Source: Dehalococcoidia bacterium
Lineage (GTDB): Bacteria; Chloroflexota; Dehalococcoidia; UBA2247; RBG-13-53-26
NCBI GenBank assembly: GCA_030372995.1
Contig: JAUCPZ010000212.1
Location: 1 to 35,898 of the forward strand
DNA length: 35,898 nt
Reading direction: 5' to 3'
The translations under genes and the position numbers were made by a program. Position 1 is the stretch's first letter. Each line of letters begins with the position of its first letter. The notes below the pieces were generated by a model. It was not told the DNA's origin, did no database searches, and worked only from the letters and a program-made list of their open reading frames with translations. Below, in pieces: positions 1 to 7,911 of the stretch.

Positions 1-41
1 TTCGGAACTCGTCGGCAGCGTCAGATGTGTATAAGAGACAG
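1..41 (+). other. Nextera sequencing adapter left on the contig end
   Basis: Bases 9-22 match the Illumina Nextera read-1 arm and bases 23-41 match the 19-base Tn5 mosaic end, together the standard 33-base transposase adapter. Bases 1-8 are exactly the length of an i5 index placed directly before that arm, so they are probably a barcode; this part is inferred. Genomic sequence starts at about base 42. Reading the adapter as coding gives the familiar artefact peptide MCIRDR fused to the next gene. Confidence 0.97.
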
Positions 42-42
42 G

Positions 43-1161
43 GCTATCACTGAGGGCGCGATCCTGGGCCTGTACCGCTTCCGCAGGCACATCACCAAGG
101 AGCCGGAGAACAACGATGTGCAGGAGCTCCTTATCGTCGAGAGAGACGAAGCCAAGCGGGCGCAGTTGGAGAGGGGGTGCGATGTCGGCCGGGTGGTGGC
201 CGAGTCGGTGGTCATGGCCCGGGACATGATCAATGAACCGGCCAACTTCATGACGCCCAGCATCATGGCGGACATTGCCCGCAAGCTCGCGGAGGAATGC
301 GGCCTCGGGCTGACAGTGCTCGACCGGGCGCAGATGAAAGAACTGGGAATGGGAGGCCTGCTGGGGGTGTCCCAGGGCAGCCACCAGGAACCCAAGTTCA
401 TCGTGCTGTCGTACCGGGGCGATGCCACCTCGCAGAAGGCGGTGGGGCTGGTGGGGAAGGGTATAACCTTTGACTCGGGGGGTATTTCGCTGAAGCCATC
501 CGAGGACATGGGAGACATGAAGGGCGACATGGCGGGTGGAGCCACCGTGATGGCAGTCCTCCGTGCCCTGAGACATTTGAAGCCGAAGATCAACGTCACG
601 GCGCTCATTCCGGCGACCGAGAACCTGCCGGGAGGCGGTGCCCTCAAGCCGGGTGATGTCATCAGGGCCATGAACGGCAAGACCATCGAGATCATCAGCA
701 CGGATGCCGAGGGCAGGCTGATTCTGGCCGATGCCCTCTCATATGCTGTGAAGCAGGGGCTGTCCCCGCTTGTGGATGTGGCCACATTGACCGGCGCGAT
801 TCGTGTGGCGCTCGGTGAAGTGACGGTGGGGGTTTTCAGCAACAACGAGGAGTTCCAAAGGAAGGTGATGGCAGCGGCCGCAGATGCCGGCGAGCACATG
901 TGGCCGATGCCTATGTTCGAGGAGTACAAAGAGCAATACAAGAGCGACGTGGCGGATCTGAAGAACACCGGTGGCCGGCCGGCGGGTGCCATAACTTCGG
1001 CGCTCTTTGTGGGGGAGTTCGTCGGTGACACTCCTTGGGTCCATCTGGACATAGCGGGAACGTCCTTAGCCAGCAAAGAGAAGGGTCATGTGGTGAAGGG
1101 GGCGACGGGGGTGGGGGTGAGGACGCTGATCAACCTGATCATGAAGCTGGCAGCGGAGTGA
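43..1161 (+). CDS. pepA: Leucyl aminopeptidase, M17 family (5' end missing)
   Basis: Cytosolic metallo-aminopeptidase that removes N-terminal residues from peptides using two metal ions. The 372 residues present are the C-terminal catalytic part of a protein usually near 500 residues. Numbering from base 43, the expected metal and active-site residues are visible: K139 and D144 (GKGITFDSGG), D162 (GDMAGG), and D221, E223 and R225 (STDAEGR). The N-terminal domain and true start are cut off by the contig end and replaced by adapter sequence, so the gene is incomplete for technical reasons and need not be broken in the organism. The next gene belongs to a repeat-flanked insert and is probably unrelated. 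Confidence 0.95.
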   Translation, partial: AITEGAILGLYRFRRHITKEPENNDVQELLIVERDEAKRAQLERGCDVGRVVAESVVMARDMINEPANFMTPSIMADIARKLAEECGLGLTVLDRAQMKELGMGGLLGVSQGSHQEPKFIVLSYRGDATSQKAVGLVGKGITFDSGGISLKPSEDMGDMKGDMAGGATVMAVLRALRHLKPKINVTALIPATENLPGGGALKPGDVIRAMNGKTIEIISTDAEGRLILADALSYAVKQGLSPLVDVATLTGAIRVALGEVTVGVFSNNEEFQRKVMAAAADAGEHMWPMPMFEEYKEQYKSDVADLKNTGGRPAGAITSALFVGEFVGDTPWVHLDIAGTSLASKEKGHVVKGATGVGVRTLINLIMKLAAE

Positions 1162-1233
1162 TGTGGTCCGCGTTCACTGCAATGGAAGGCCCCGCGGGTT
1201 TTCGGGTTGAACTCATGAAGGAGTAAAGTGACT

Positions 1234-1254
1234 TTCCCCTTCACCAAAGGGGAA
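1234..1254. repeat. Palindrome left of the DUF559 gene
   Basis: An 8-base stem (TTCCCCTT, 1234-1241) pairs with AAGGGGAA (1247-1254) around a five-base loop. It lies 31 bases before the DUF559 start codon and has the same CCCCTT-N5-AAGGGG core as the palindrome just inside the 3' end of that gene (1640-1658). Confidence 0.7.
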
Positions 1255-1285
1255 CGAAAGAGGATTTTCAAGGTCTCCAGCGGCC

Positions 1286-1675
1286 ATGCTAAAGTACAAC
1301 GGTAATCTCAGGCAAGTGTCCCGGCGGTTGCGGAACAGCATGACCGAGGCGGAAAGGCGGTTCTGGTCAAGGGTCAAAGGGAAGCAGTTGAGTGGCGCCC
1401 AATTCTACAGGCAGAAGATCATCGGCAACTACATTGTTGACTTCTATTGCCCTCGGGCAAAGCTGGTCATCGAGATCGATGGAGGCCAGCACTACGAAGA
1501 GGCGGGGGCGAAGAACGATGCCATCAGGGACAGTTGCCTCAGGGCCAAAGGACTGAAGGTGTTCAGGTTCTCCAATCGGCAAGTCATGGAGAACCTGGCC
1601 GGCATTCTGGAAGTGTTGCGTGGTGAAATCCCCCCGAATCCCCCTTTGTCAAAGGGGGGGCTGAGGACGATTTGA
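1286..1675 (+). CDS. DUF559 (Vsr-like PD-(D/E)XK) endonuclease domain protein
   Basis: A 129-residue protein of the DUF559 family, related to very-short-patch-repair nucleases. The N-terminal part has the typical LRNSMTEAE...FW pattern. The catalytic-type core follows: IVDFYC (D52 region), then VIEIDGGQH with acidic residues and a QH pair, then a helix and KVFRFSN. The real substrate of such proteins is mostly unknown. The last residues (GEIPPNPPLSKGG) are encoded by a palindromic repeat, so the reading frame runs into repeat DNA and the C-terminus is probably an accident of insertion. No good ribosome binding site is visible before the ATG. Palindromes on both sides suggest the gene travels as a small repeat-associated cassette. 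Confidence 0.85.
   Translation: MLKYNGNLRQVSRRLRNSMTEAERRFWSRVKGKQLSGAQFYRQKIIGNYIVDFYCPRAKLVIEIDGGQHYEEAGAKNDAIRDSCLRAKGLKVFRFSNRQVMENLAGILEVLRGEIPPNPPLSKGGLRTI
1640..1658. repeat. Palindrome inside the 3' end of the DUF559 gene
   Basis: CCCCCTT (1640-1646) pairs with AAGGGGG (1652-1658) around five bases; counting the loop edges, the palindrome extends to nine pairs. It encodes the NPPLSKGG tail of the preceding protein. Tails of this type are a familiar sign of dispersed CCCCCTTT...AAAGGGGG repeats in many bacterial genomes. Confidence 0.75.
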
Positions 1676-1746
1676 GGCAGGGCGACAGGGTTGAAAAGAG
1701 GCGACGAAAGATGATGACCGCACCGACGTGAAGCGAGGAGGGTGTC

Positions 1747-2394
1747 ATGAAGATCAAGTGGCTGGGACATGCATCATTCCTGATAACATCTGACAGCGGG
1801 ACAAAGGTGGTGACCGACCCCTATACGCGGGGTGGGGGGATCGACTACGGGCCGATCCAGGAGACGGCAGACGTGGTGACCGTGAGCCATAAGCACCAGG
1901 ATCACAACAATGTGTCTGCCGTGAAGGGCAAGCCGTCGGTGGTGGATGCGCCGGGGGCGCGGAACGTCAAAGGAATTGAGTTCCGCGGGGTCTCCTGCTT
2001 CCACGACGGGTCCAAAGGCGCGCAGCGCGGCCCGAACATCATCTTCTGTTTCACAGTCGATGGGGTGCGTGTCTGTCACCTTGGCGATCTCGGACATGAG
2101 CTGGATGCAGGCCAGGTGAAGGAAATCGGCGCGGTGGACGTGCTGCTTGTGCCGGTGGGCGGATTCTACACCATAGACGCGCGGCAGGCCACTGCGGTGT
2201 GCGAAGCGCTGAAGCCCAGGATAGTGATCCCGATGCACGTGAAGACGGCCAAGTGCGACTATCCGATCACGGGCGTGGAGGACTTCCTGAAGGGCAGGAG
2301 GAACGTGAACCGGCTGGCTGCCAGCGAAGTGGAAATCAAGAAGGACAAGCTGCCGGCGGAAACCGAGACGATTGTCCTGCAGCACGCGCTCTAG
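1747..2394 (+). CDS. Metallo-beta-lactamase-fold metal-dependent hydrolase (UPF0173-like)
   Basis: A 215-residue cytosolic hydrolase with the short metallo-beta-lactamase fold seen in UPF0173/UlaG-like proteins. It begins with the typical MKIKWLGHASF. The metal-binding signature is SHKHQDH (H48, H50, D52, H53), followed by H86, D114 and H117 in HLGDLGH, and H164 in PMHVKT. The substrate cannot be told from sequence; relatives act on phosphoesters or lactones, or have no known substrate. A clear GAGGAGG ribosome site precedes the ATG by about five bases. It lies 64 bases before hisD on the same strand and may be co-transcribed with it. Confidence 0.88.
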   Translation: MKIKWLGHASFLITSDSGTKVVTDPYTRGGGIDYGPIQETADVVTVSHKHQDHNNVSAVKGKPSVVDAPGARNVKGIEFRGVSCFHDGSKGAQRGPNIIFCFTVDGVRVCHLGDLGHELDAGQVKEIGAVDVLLVPVGGFYTIDARQATAVCEALKPRIVIPMHVKTAKCDYPITGVEDFLKGRRNVNRLAASEVEIKKDKLPAETETIVLQHAL

Positions 2395-2458
2395 AGCGGC
2401 AACTCCCACAGAAGCTGCCGTGGTCCCCCGGGGGTGAATTGACTGGTGAAGGTGAAGC

Positions 2459-3805
2459 TTGAGAATAGTTCGTGATTTGAAGAAGGCCAGGGCGACTCTG
2501 CTGAAGCGCACTCCGCCGGAGGCGCAGGAGGCGCCGGCATGGCTGAGCGAGAAGATAGCGCAGGCATTCGGCCGGCCGATGGGGCTCCAGGAGGTGGTGG
2601 ATCACATCATATCCGAGGTGCGTGGCCGCGGTGACCAGGCTCTGCTGGATCTTGAGTGGCGGCTGGATGGCGTCCGGCTGAAGAGCCTGCAGGTCACTGA
2701 GAAAGAGATGGCCAAAGCCCGCCGCAAGGTGTCTCCGGAGCTACTCGCCAGCCTGGAACTGGCGGCCGAACGGATCCGTGACTTCCACTTGAAATGCAAG
2801 CGGAAGAGCTGGGTGGACTTCGGTGAAGGGGGCCTGGGCCAATGGATCCGGCCGCTGGAAAGGGTCGGTATCTATGTCCCGGGCGGCAGGGCCAGCTACC
2901 CGTCCACTGTGCTGATGACGGCCATACCGGCCAGGGTGGCCGGCGTGAAGGAGATAGTGGTCACCAGCCCTCCCAACCCGGACGGCGAGGTATCGCCGGC
3001 AACCCTGGTAGCCGCTGGCATCGCGAGGGTGGAGCGTGTGTTCAAGGTGGGAGGGGCACAGGCTGTGGCGGCCATGGCCTTCGGCACCAGGACTATTCCC
3101 AGGGTGGAAAAGATATGCGGTCCCGGGAACATCTTTGTGCAACTGGCCAAGAGATCGGTCTATGGCACCGTGGGCATTGACGGGTTCTACGGCCCAACGG
3201 AGACCATCATCGTTGCAGACGATACGGCCAATCCGTCTTGTGTCGCGGCCGACCTCCTGGCGCAGGCGGAGCATGATGCGGCGGCCTCTGCCATCCTCTT
3301 CACCACGTCGGAGCGCCTGGCGAAAGCGGTGAGCCGCGAGGTGCACACGCAGGCGGCCGCGCTGGGGCGGTCTCCGGTGATCCGTGAATCTCTGAGAAAC
3401 AAAGGCGGTATTGTGGTGGTCTCCGACATGGACACCGCGGTGAGCCTGGTGAACGAGTATGCCCCCGAGCACGTTTCCCTGATGGCGAAGGACGCCTGGT
3501 CCTGGGCGGAGAAGATCAGGAACGCCGGCGGCGTCTTCGTCGGAGAAGATTCGCCGGAAGTCGTGGGGGATTACATTGCGGGTCCCAGCCATGTGATGCC
3601 CACCGGGGGCACTGCGCGTTTCGCTTCGCCGCTCACCATTGACGATTTCCTGAAGGTGACGAGTGTCATGGCTATTGACCGGCGTACTCTGGGGAAGATC
3701 GGACCTGCCGCGGCCGCGCTGGCCCGGGCTGAAGGGCTGGATGCGCACTCGGAGGCTGTCGAGATCAGGCTGGCGAAGACGCGAAGAAGGAAGAAGAATG
3801 ACTGA
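2459..3805 (+). CDS. hisD: Histidinol dehydrogenase
   Basis: Performs the last two steps of histidine synthesis: NAD-dependent four-electron oxidation of L-histidinol to L-histidine with a bound zinc. The 448 residues are full length for the family. Residues matching the E. coli zinc ligands are Q269 and H272 (AQAEHD), D371 (GDYIAGPSH) and H430 (DAHSE). The catalytic pair is E337-H338 (YAPEH). The start is TTG with a weak AAGGTGA site; no in-frame ATG gives a better N-terminus. The stop codon overlaps the next ORF by eight bases. No other his gene is present, so hisD is separated from the rest of its pathway, as is common outside enterobacteria. Confidence 0.96.
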   Translation: MRIVRDLKKARATLLKRTPPEAQEAPAWLSEKIAQAFGRPMGLQEVVDHIISEVRGRGDQALLDLEWRLDGVRLKSLQVTEKEMAKARRKVSPELLASLELAAERIRDFHLKCKRKSWVDFGEGGLGQWIRPLERVGIYVPGGRASYPSTVLMTAIPARVAGVKEIVVTSPPNPDGEVSPATLVAAGIARVERVFKVGGAQAVAAMAFGTRTIPRVEKICGPGNIFVQLAKRSVYGTVGIDGFYGPTETIIVADDTANPSCVAADLLAQAEHDAAASAILFTTSERLAKAVSREVHTQAAALGRSPVIRESLRNKGGIVVVSDMDTAVSLVNEYAPEHVSLMAKDAWSWAEKIRNAGGVFVGEDSPEVVGDYIAGPSHVMPTGGTARFASPLTIDDFLKVTSVMAIDRRTLGKIGPAAAALARAEGLDAHSEAVEIRLAKTRRRKKND

Positions 3806-4790
3806 ACAGGAACGCCCTCCCGAGGGGGACGTGTTTGACGAGTGCTTCACGGATCTGCCTCCCTTAGAGGATTTTGAGGTGGCGGATGGCGTATCCGGCG
3901 TGCCTCCTGCGGAACCAAAGCCCATGGAAATTAGGCCCGACGAGCCGAAGGACGTCGTTGGGGTCCGTTTTCAGCGGGCGGGGAGGGTGTACTACTTCGC
4001 GCCGGGTGACTTGGAGTTGCGGGTGAACGACCAGGTGGTGGCGGAGACCGAACGCGGTCCCAAGTTAGGGCGGGTCGTGATTGCCCCCAGGCAAGTGATG
4101 GCCAGCCAGTTAACGGAGCCGCTCAAGCCGGTGCTCCGGCTGGCCACACCGGAAGACTTGGGAAAGCTGGAAGCCTTGCGGGCGAGAGAGCGCGAGGCGC
4201 AGTCGAAGTGCGCTGAGTTGAGCACGAAGTTGAATCTGCCCATCAAAGTGCTGGCGGCAGAGAGTAGCCTGGATGGCAGTCACGTGACCATCTTCTTCAG
4301 CGCCGAGGGACGGGTGGATTTCCGGCAATTGGTGCGGGAGCTGGCTGGCGCCCTGAGGGCGCGGGTGGAGTTGCGCCAGGTTGGCCCCCGGGACGAGGCC
4401 AAACTCATGGGTGGTATGGGGCGCTGTGGCTTCACGCTGTGCTGCGCCTCCTTCCTGACGGAGTTCAACCCGCTTTCCATCAAGACGGCCAAGGAGCAGG
4501 GGCTGTCCCTTGAGCCGGCGAAGATATCCGGGACGTGCGGACGCCTGCTTTGCTGTCTGGGCTATGAGGCGGAATTCTACCGGTCGATGAAAGGCAAGCT
4601 GCCTGGCATGGGGAAGCATGTGGTGACCCCGCTGGGGGAGGGTGTGGTGGTGGGGGTGAATGCCATAAAGGAGACGGTGATGGTGCAGATGGAGAGCCAG
4701 GCGGCAGTCGAATTCCCGGCGGGCAAGGTCACACTGAAGCCTCCGGCGGAGCCCCCGAAGAAAGGGCAGCAGAAACCGCGCAAACGCTAG
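3798..4790 (+). CDS. ricT: PSP1-domain protein, RicT/YaaT family
   Basis: A 330-residue protein with the PSP1 C-terminal domain. In Bacillus subtilis RicT (YaaT) is part of the RicA-RicF-RicT complex, which carries [4Fe-4S] clusters and helps RNase Y mature mRNAs. An acidic, proline-rich N-terminus (about residues 1-50) precedes the conserved core from VGVRF (residue 54). The diagnostic cysteines are C210, C215, C216, C247, C252 and C253 (GRCGFTLCC and CGRLLCCLGYE). I chose the ATG at 3798: it has an AGGAAGAAG site and an eight-base overlap with hisD, which implies translational coupling. The longer upstream frame lies inside hisD. The gene ends convergently with the HNH gene, overlapping it by four bases. 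Confidence 0.92.
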   Translation: MTEQERPPEGDVFDECFTDLPPLEDFEVADGVSGVPPAEPKPMEIRPDEPKDVVGVRFQRAGRVYYFAPGDLELRVNDQVVAETERGPKLGRVVIAPRQVMASQLTEPLKPVLRLATPEDLGKLEALRAREREAQSKCAELSTKLNLPIKVLAAESSLDGSHVTIFFSAEGRVDFRQLVRELAGALRARVELRQVGPRDEAKLMGGMGRCGFTLCCASFLTEFNPLSIKTAKEQGLSLEPAKISGTCGRLLCCLGYEAEFYRSMKGKLPGMGKHVVTPLGEGVVVGVNAIKETVMVQMESQAAVEFPAGKVTLKPPAEPPKKGQQKPRKR

Positions 4791-5311
4791 CTCGGCTGCG
4801 CGATGAACTTGCGCCACTCGACATGGGCGCGGAGGTAGTGATAGGGGACGGAGAAGGCGGCGGGTGGGGGAGGGAGGGGTTGCTTCAGAAGTCTCATTCC
4901 CGCTTCAGCCGGCGTGTGGCCGGCCTTCCGCAGGTTGCAGGCGAAGCAGCAGCCGACCACGTTGTCCCATTCGTGCCTTCCGCCGCGGCTCTTCGGAATA
5001 ATGTGGTCGAGCGTGATATCCCTGGTCTCGCGGCCGCAGTACTGACAAGTGTACTTGTCACGGTTGAAGACCTCGAAGCGGGTGAGGCGCTTCTGGAGGC
5101 GGGGGCGTTTGACGAACTGGGTGAGGCGCACCACTGAAGGGATGGGGACCGAAGTCGCTATGGCGTGAAGCTCGCCGCGTCCGTTCTCAATGACCTCAGC
5201 TTTGCCATGAATTACCAGCACTACCGCTCTCCGTACCCGGCAGATATTCAGTGGTTCGAAGTTCTGGTTCAAGACCAGAACTGGAGCGTTGGTGAGATCG
5301 CCTGTCCCCAT
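4787..5311 (-). CDS. HNH endonuclease (stand-alone, McrA-like fold)
   Basis: A 174-residue protein of the common bacterial stand-alone HNH family. The N-terminal half (VLVLNQNFEPLN...) is typical of the group and has no known role. The nuclease part has zinc-binding pairs C89-x-x-C92 and C122-x-x-C125 around the motif LDH (H103) and N117. It is expected to bind or nick DNA, but no cell function has been shown for this group and there is no methyltransferase or other defence gene nearby. The ATG at 5311 fits the family start. Transcription probably begins at the promoter at 5408-5436, giving a leader of about 90 bases. The 3' end overlaps ricT on the opposite strand by four bases. Confidence 0.9.
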   Translation of the reverse strand: MGTGDLTNAPVLVLNQNFEPLNICRVRRAVVLVIHGKAEVIENGRGELHAIATSVPIPSVVRLTQFVKRPRLQKRLTRFEVFNRDKYTCQYCGRETRDITLDHIIPKSRGGRHEWDNVVGCCFACNLRKAGHTPAEAGMRLLKQPLPPPPAAFSVPYHYLRAHVEWRKFIAQPS

Positions 5312-5407
5312 CTGCTTCTACCGTTGCTGGTGCCTGCGTGAGATGAGGTATACCGCTGGATCAACCCGAACCTCGGCTCACGCATGGATGTCCCCCAGGA
5401 TTGAGTC

Positions 5408-5436
5408 ATTTTACCGAATGGCATTTTTCAATGCAA
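5408..5436 (-). promoter_or_regulatory. Sigma-70-type promoter for the HNH gene
   Basis: On the minus strand: TTGCAT (-35, 5431-5436), a 17-base spacer, then TAAAAT (-10, 5408-5413). Spacing is ideal and both boxes are close to consensus. The expected start of transcription is near 5401, about 90 bases before the HNH start codon. It stands back to back with the rightward promoter at 5456-5484. Confidence 0.65.
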
Positions 5437-5455
5437 ACCCCGGTAAGGAGGGACG

Positions 5456-5484
5456 TTGCCCTCTAGATGCAAATCGGGTAATAT
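5456..5484 (+). promoter_or_regulatory. Sigma-70-type promoter for the oadG-BCCP-oadB unit
   Basis: TTGCCC (-35, 5456-5461), a 17-base spacer, then TAATAT (-10, 5479-5484). Two near-identical 11-base direct repeats, TCTAGATGCAA (5462-5472) and TCTAGATTCAA (5484-5494), lie 22 bases apart, which is two helical turns. They overlap the spacer and the -10 box, so they could be a regulator site; that is inference. The leader up to oadG would be about 185 bases. I see no known riboswitch in it and no coding region in 5312-5675. Confidence 0.6.
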
Positions 5485-5675
5485 CTAGATTCAATATGTC
5501 GTTCAGCCCGAGCAACGTTCTGCCTGCCTGCGAGTCTTCTCCACATCAGCCTGCGCCAAGCCAGGCACATTCTACAAGGGCACACGGGGAGGCGCATGGC
5601 GGGGGTGGAGTGGCTCGGGCGACCAGAGTGCCTCTTGGCGACTGGACAGGCCGCGGAACCGAAGAGGCGTAGCAT

Positions 5676-6059
5676 ATGGAACAGACACTCGGAGAGAAGC
5701 TGGCCGAGGCGGCAATGCTCATCGGGGTGGGCATGGCCGTGGTATTTGGAGCGCTGATAATCCTGATGGTGGCCATCATGATCATTAACAGATTGGCTCC
5801 GGAAAGAGCCAAGAAGGTGGAGACTCCGGAAGTACTCGAAGAAGTCGAGACCGGGAGCGTCAGGCGGGGTAGGATCGCGGCTATGGCGGTAGCCCTGGCC
5901 AAGACCATGGAAGAGGAGGAGAGGGTTAGCAGTGCGCAGCCGGCGGCGAGCCCGGCTGGATCGGCGGGCGAGCCGAGCCGCTGGGCGGTTTCTGGCCGCG
6001 AACAGGCGATGCGTTCTAGAGGAAAGGTGGGACGGCAATGGGGAAGACGTTCAGACTGA
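5676..6059 (+). CDS. oadG: OadG-family sodium-pump decarboxylase gamma/delta subunit
   Basis: A 127-residue small membrane protein. One transmembrane helix (about residues 12-38, IGVGMAVVFGALIILMV) near the N-terminus is followed by a charged, Ala/Pro-rich cytosolic tail, the layout of OadG of oxaloacetate decarboxylase or MmdD of methylmalonyl-CoA decarboxylase. It anchors the carboxyltransferase to the membrane pump and stabilises the complex. The tail overlaps the start of the biotin carrier gene by 22 bases, so the two are co-translated. Identification rests on topology and on its neighbours, since the family is poorly conserved in sequence. Confidence 0.82.
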   Translation: MEQTLGEKLAEAAMLIGVGMAVVFGALIILMVAIMIINRLAPERAKKVETPEVLEEVETGSVRRGRIAAMAVALAKTMEEEERVSSAQPAASPAGSAGEPSRWAVSGREQAMRSRGKVGRQWGRRSD

Positions 6060-6496
6060 CCGTCAACGATAAGACATACAACGTCGAGGTTGGTGATCTC
6101 AGCCAGCCTGCCATCGAGGTCATCGTCGATGGCGAGACGTTCAACGTCAGGCTGGAGCGGGATGTTCCCGAGATGGAGCGCAGGCCGGCCCCGGCTATAG
6201 CGGCAGGCGGCGACCCGGTGACAGCTCCTCCGCCCCCTGCGCCCAGGACAAAGGCGCCTGCCGCGCCACCGGCGGCTGGCGACGGCAAGGTTCTCTGCGC
6301 CCCGATGCCCGGCGTTGTGCTGGCCGTGAGGGTGAAGGCAGGTGACAAGGTGAAGCGGGGCCAGGAAGTTTGCCTTCTCGAATCGATGAAGATGGAGCTG
6401 AATATACTGGCTGCTGCCGATGGTGTGGTGAAGAAGGTCCACGTGTCTCAAGGGCAGAATGTGGCCCACGGTGCCACGCTGGTTGAATTCGAATAG
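6038..6496 (+). CDS. Biotin carboxyl carrier protein of a Na+-pumping decarboxylase
   Basis: A 152-residue protein that carries CO2 on biotin from the carboxyltransferase to the membrane subunit OadB. Residues 1-50 form a small beta-rich domain and residues about 55-85 are a flexible Pro/Ala linker. The C-terminal biotinyl domain has the attachment motif ESMKME with K118 as the biotinylated lysine. This matches the gamma subunit of methylmalonyl-CoA decarboxylase or glutaconyl-CoA decarboxylase, where the carrier is a separate protein. An AAGGTGG site precedes the ATG by about eight bases. It lies between oadG and oadB, which supports the role. Confidence 0.9.
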   Translation: MGKTFRLTVNDKTYNVEVGDLSQPAIEVIVDGETFNVRLERDVPEMERRPAPAIAAGGDPVTAPPPPAPRTKAPAAPPAAGDGKVLCAPMPGVVLAVRVKAGDKVKRGQEVCLLESMKMELNILAAADGVVKKVHVSQGQNVAHGATLVEFE

Positions 6497-6517
6497 AGGC
6501 TGAGGTGGAAGCTCCGC

Positions 6518-7684
6518 GTGGAATGGGATAGCCTGCAGGAACTATTCCAGGGGTTCAGGGGACTGGGCGAGGAGCCTAAAATCCTGGCGATGATGGCCAT
6601 TGGATGCGTGCTCCTCTATCTCGGCATTGCCAGGAAGTTCGAGCCGTTGCTGCTGGTCGGCATCGGCTTCGGGATTCTGGTCGCTAACCTTCCTCTTCAT
6701 GAGTTTGTTCACATTGGCGGAGATGTCGGTGGGGAGGCGGGAACCGCCACGGGAGTTCTCTACTACTTCAGGAAGTACCTTATCGACACGGAGATCATTC
6801 CGCTGCTTATCTTCCTGGGGCTGGGTGCCATGACCGATTTTGAACCCATGCTGAACTACCCTTACACCATTTTACTCGGAGCGGCCGCCCAGTTCGGTGT
6901 CTTTGTGGCTCTCGTAGCAGCGGTGGCCATAGGGTTCGACCTGAATGAGGCGGCATCCATAGGTATCATCGGCGGTGCCGACGGTCCCACCACGATCTAT
7001 ACGGCTACGCGGCTAGCCCCCGATCTCCTGGCGCGGGTGGCGGTGGCGGCCTACTCTTACATGGCCCTGGTGCCGGTGATCCAACCGCCCATCATCAGAT
7101 TGCTGACCACCAGGAAAGAGAGGCTAACTAGAATGCCCTATGCGCCGCGGAAGGCCTCCAGGTTGGCCAAGATACTCTTCCCTATCATAATGGCAGTTGT
7201 GGGTGGCATCCTGGTTCCCCGGGCTGCCCCGTTGATCGGCATGTTCGCCTTCGGCAACCTTATCCGCGAGTGCCTGGTGGTAGAGAGGCTGTCTGAGACG
7301 GCTCAGAATGCGCTGATGAACACCGTGGTCATCATACTAGGTATCACCGTGGGATCCACCATGACGGCGGCAGCCTTCTTCGAGTGGGAGACCATATATA
7401 TCTTCCTGCTTGGCTGTGTGGCCTTCATGTTCGCTACGGCCGGTGGCGTTCTCCTGGGGAAACTCATGTACTGGATTTCTGGGCACAAGGTGAACCCGGT
7501 GATCGGGGCCGCCGGGGTCTCGGCGGTGCCTATGTCTGCCCGGGTGGCCCAGAAGGAAGTGCAGAGGGAGGACCCAGACAACTTCATTCTGATGCATGCC
7601 ATGGGTCCCAATGTGGCCGGGGTCATCGGGACCGCTGTAGCAGCCGGCGTGCTGCTGTCCCTTGTGCCCGGGTTGATAGACTGA
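6518..7684 (+). CDS. oadB: Na+-translocating decarboxylase beta subunit (OadB family)
   Basis: A 388-residue integral membrane protein with roughly ten to eleven hydrophobic helices. In the family it decarboxylates carboxybiotin and uses the energy to export Na+. The hallmark GGADGPTTIY (with the essential Asp of the Na+ path) is present in the first half. Length is close to the usual 375-435. The start is GTG at 6518 after a GAGGTGG site. The carboxyltransferase alpha subunit (mmdA/oadA), which decides the substrate, is not in this window, so I cannot say whether the complex uses methylmalonyl-CoA, glutaconyl-CoA, malonate or oxaloacetate. Confidence 0.93.
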   Translation: MEWDSLQELFQGFRGLGEEPKILAMMAIGCVLLYLGIARKFEPLLLVGIGFGILVANLPLHEFVHIGGDVGGEAGTATGVLYYFRKYLIDTEIIPLLIFLGLGAMTDFEPMLNYPYTILLGAAAQFGVFVALVAAVAIGFDLNEAASIGIIGGADGPTTIYTATRLAPDLLARVAVAAYSYMALVPVIQPPIIRLLTTRKERLTRMPYAPRKASRLAKILFPIIMAVVGGILVPRAAPLIGMFAFGNLIRECLVVERLSETAQNALMNTVVIILGITVGSTMTAAAFFEWETIYIFLLGCVAFMFATAGGVLLGKLMYWISGHKVNPVIGAAGVSAVPMSARVAQKEVQREDPDNFILMHAMGPNVAGVIGTAVAAGVLLSLVPGLID

Positions 7685-7911
7685 CGCCTCCACGACGGTT
7701 GTGGGCTCCGATGATGCAACTCTCTGCATGCAGCCAGTCGATGGCGTTCACATACTGTGGCCCTCATCGCCCGCGGGAAGCGCCTTCTGGTCAAGTGCGG
7801 TAAAATTGTCCCGCATGGCAGACTCTCAAGACGCGTCCGCTTCTCTAAGCGGCACCGCCTCCGCCGGGTCACGGTTCTCAAGTTGGCTTATCTTGGCTGG
7901 CCAGCGGGTAG

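Noticed and set aside
4787..5311. HNH gene plus DUF559 nuclease as parts of a defence system
   Set aside because: They lie 3 kb apart with housekeeping genes between them, and no methyltransferase, helicase or other defence partner is nearby.
5289..5672. A 127-codon open frame between the HNH gene and oadG
   Set aside because: It overlaps both divergent promoters and the HNH start, and has a composition typical of chance frames in high-GC DNA.
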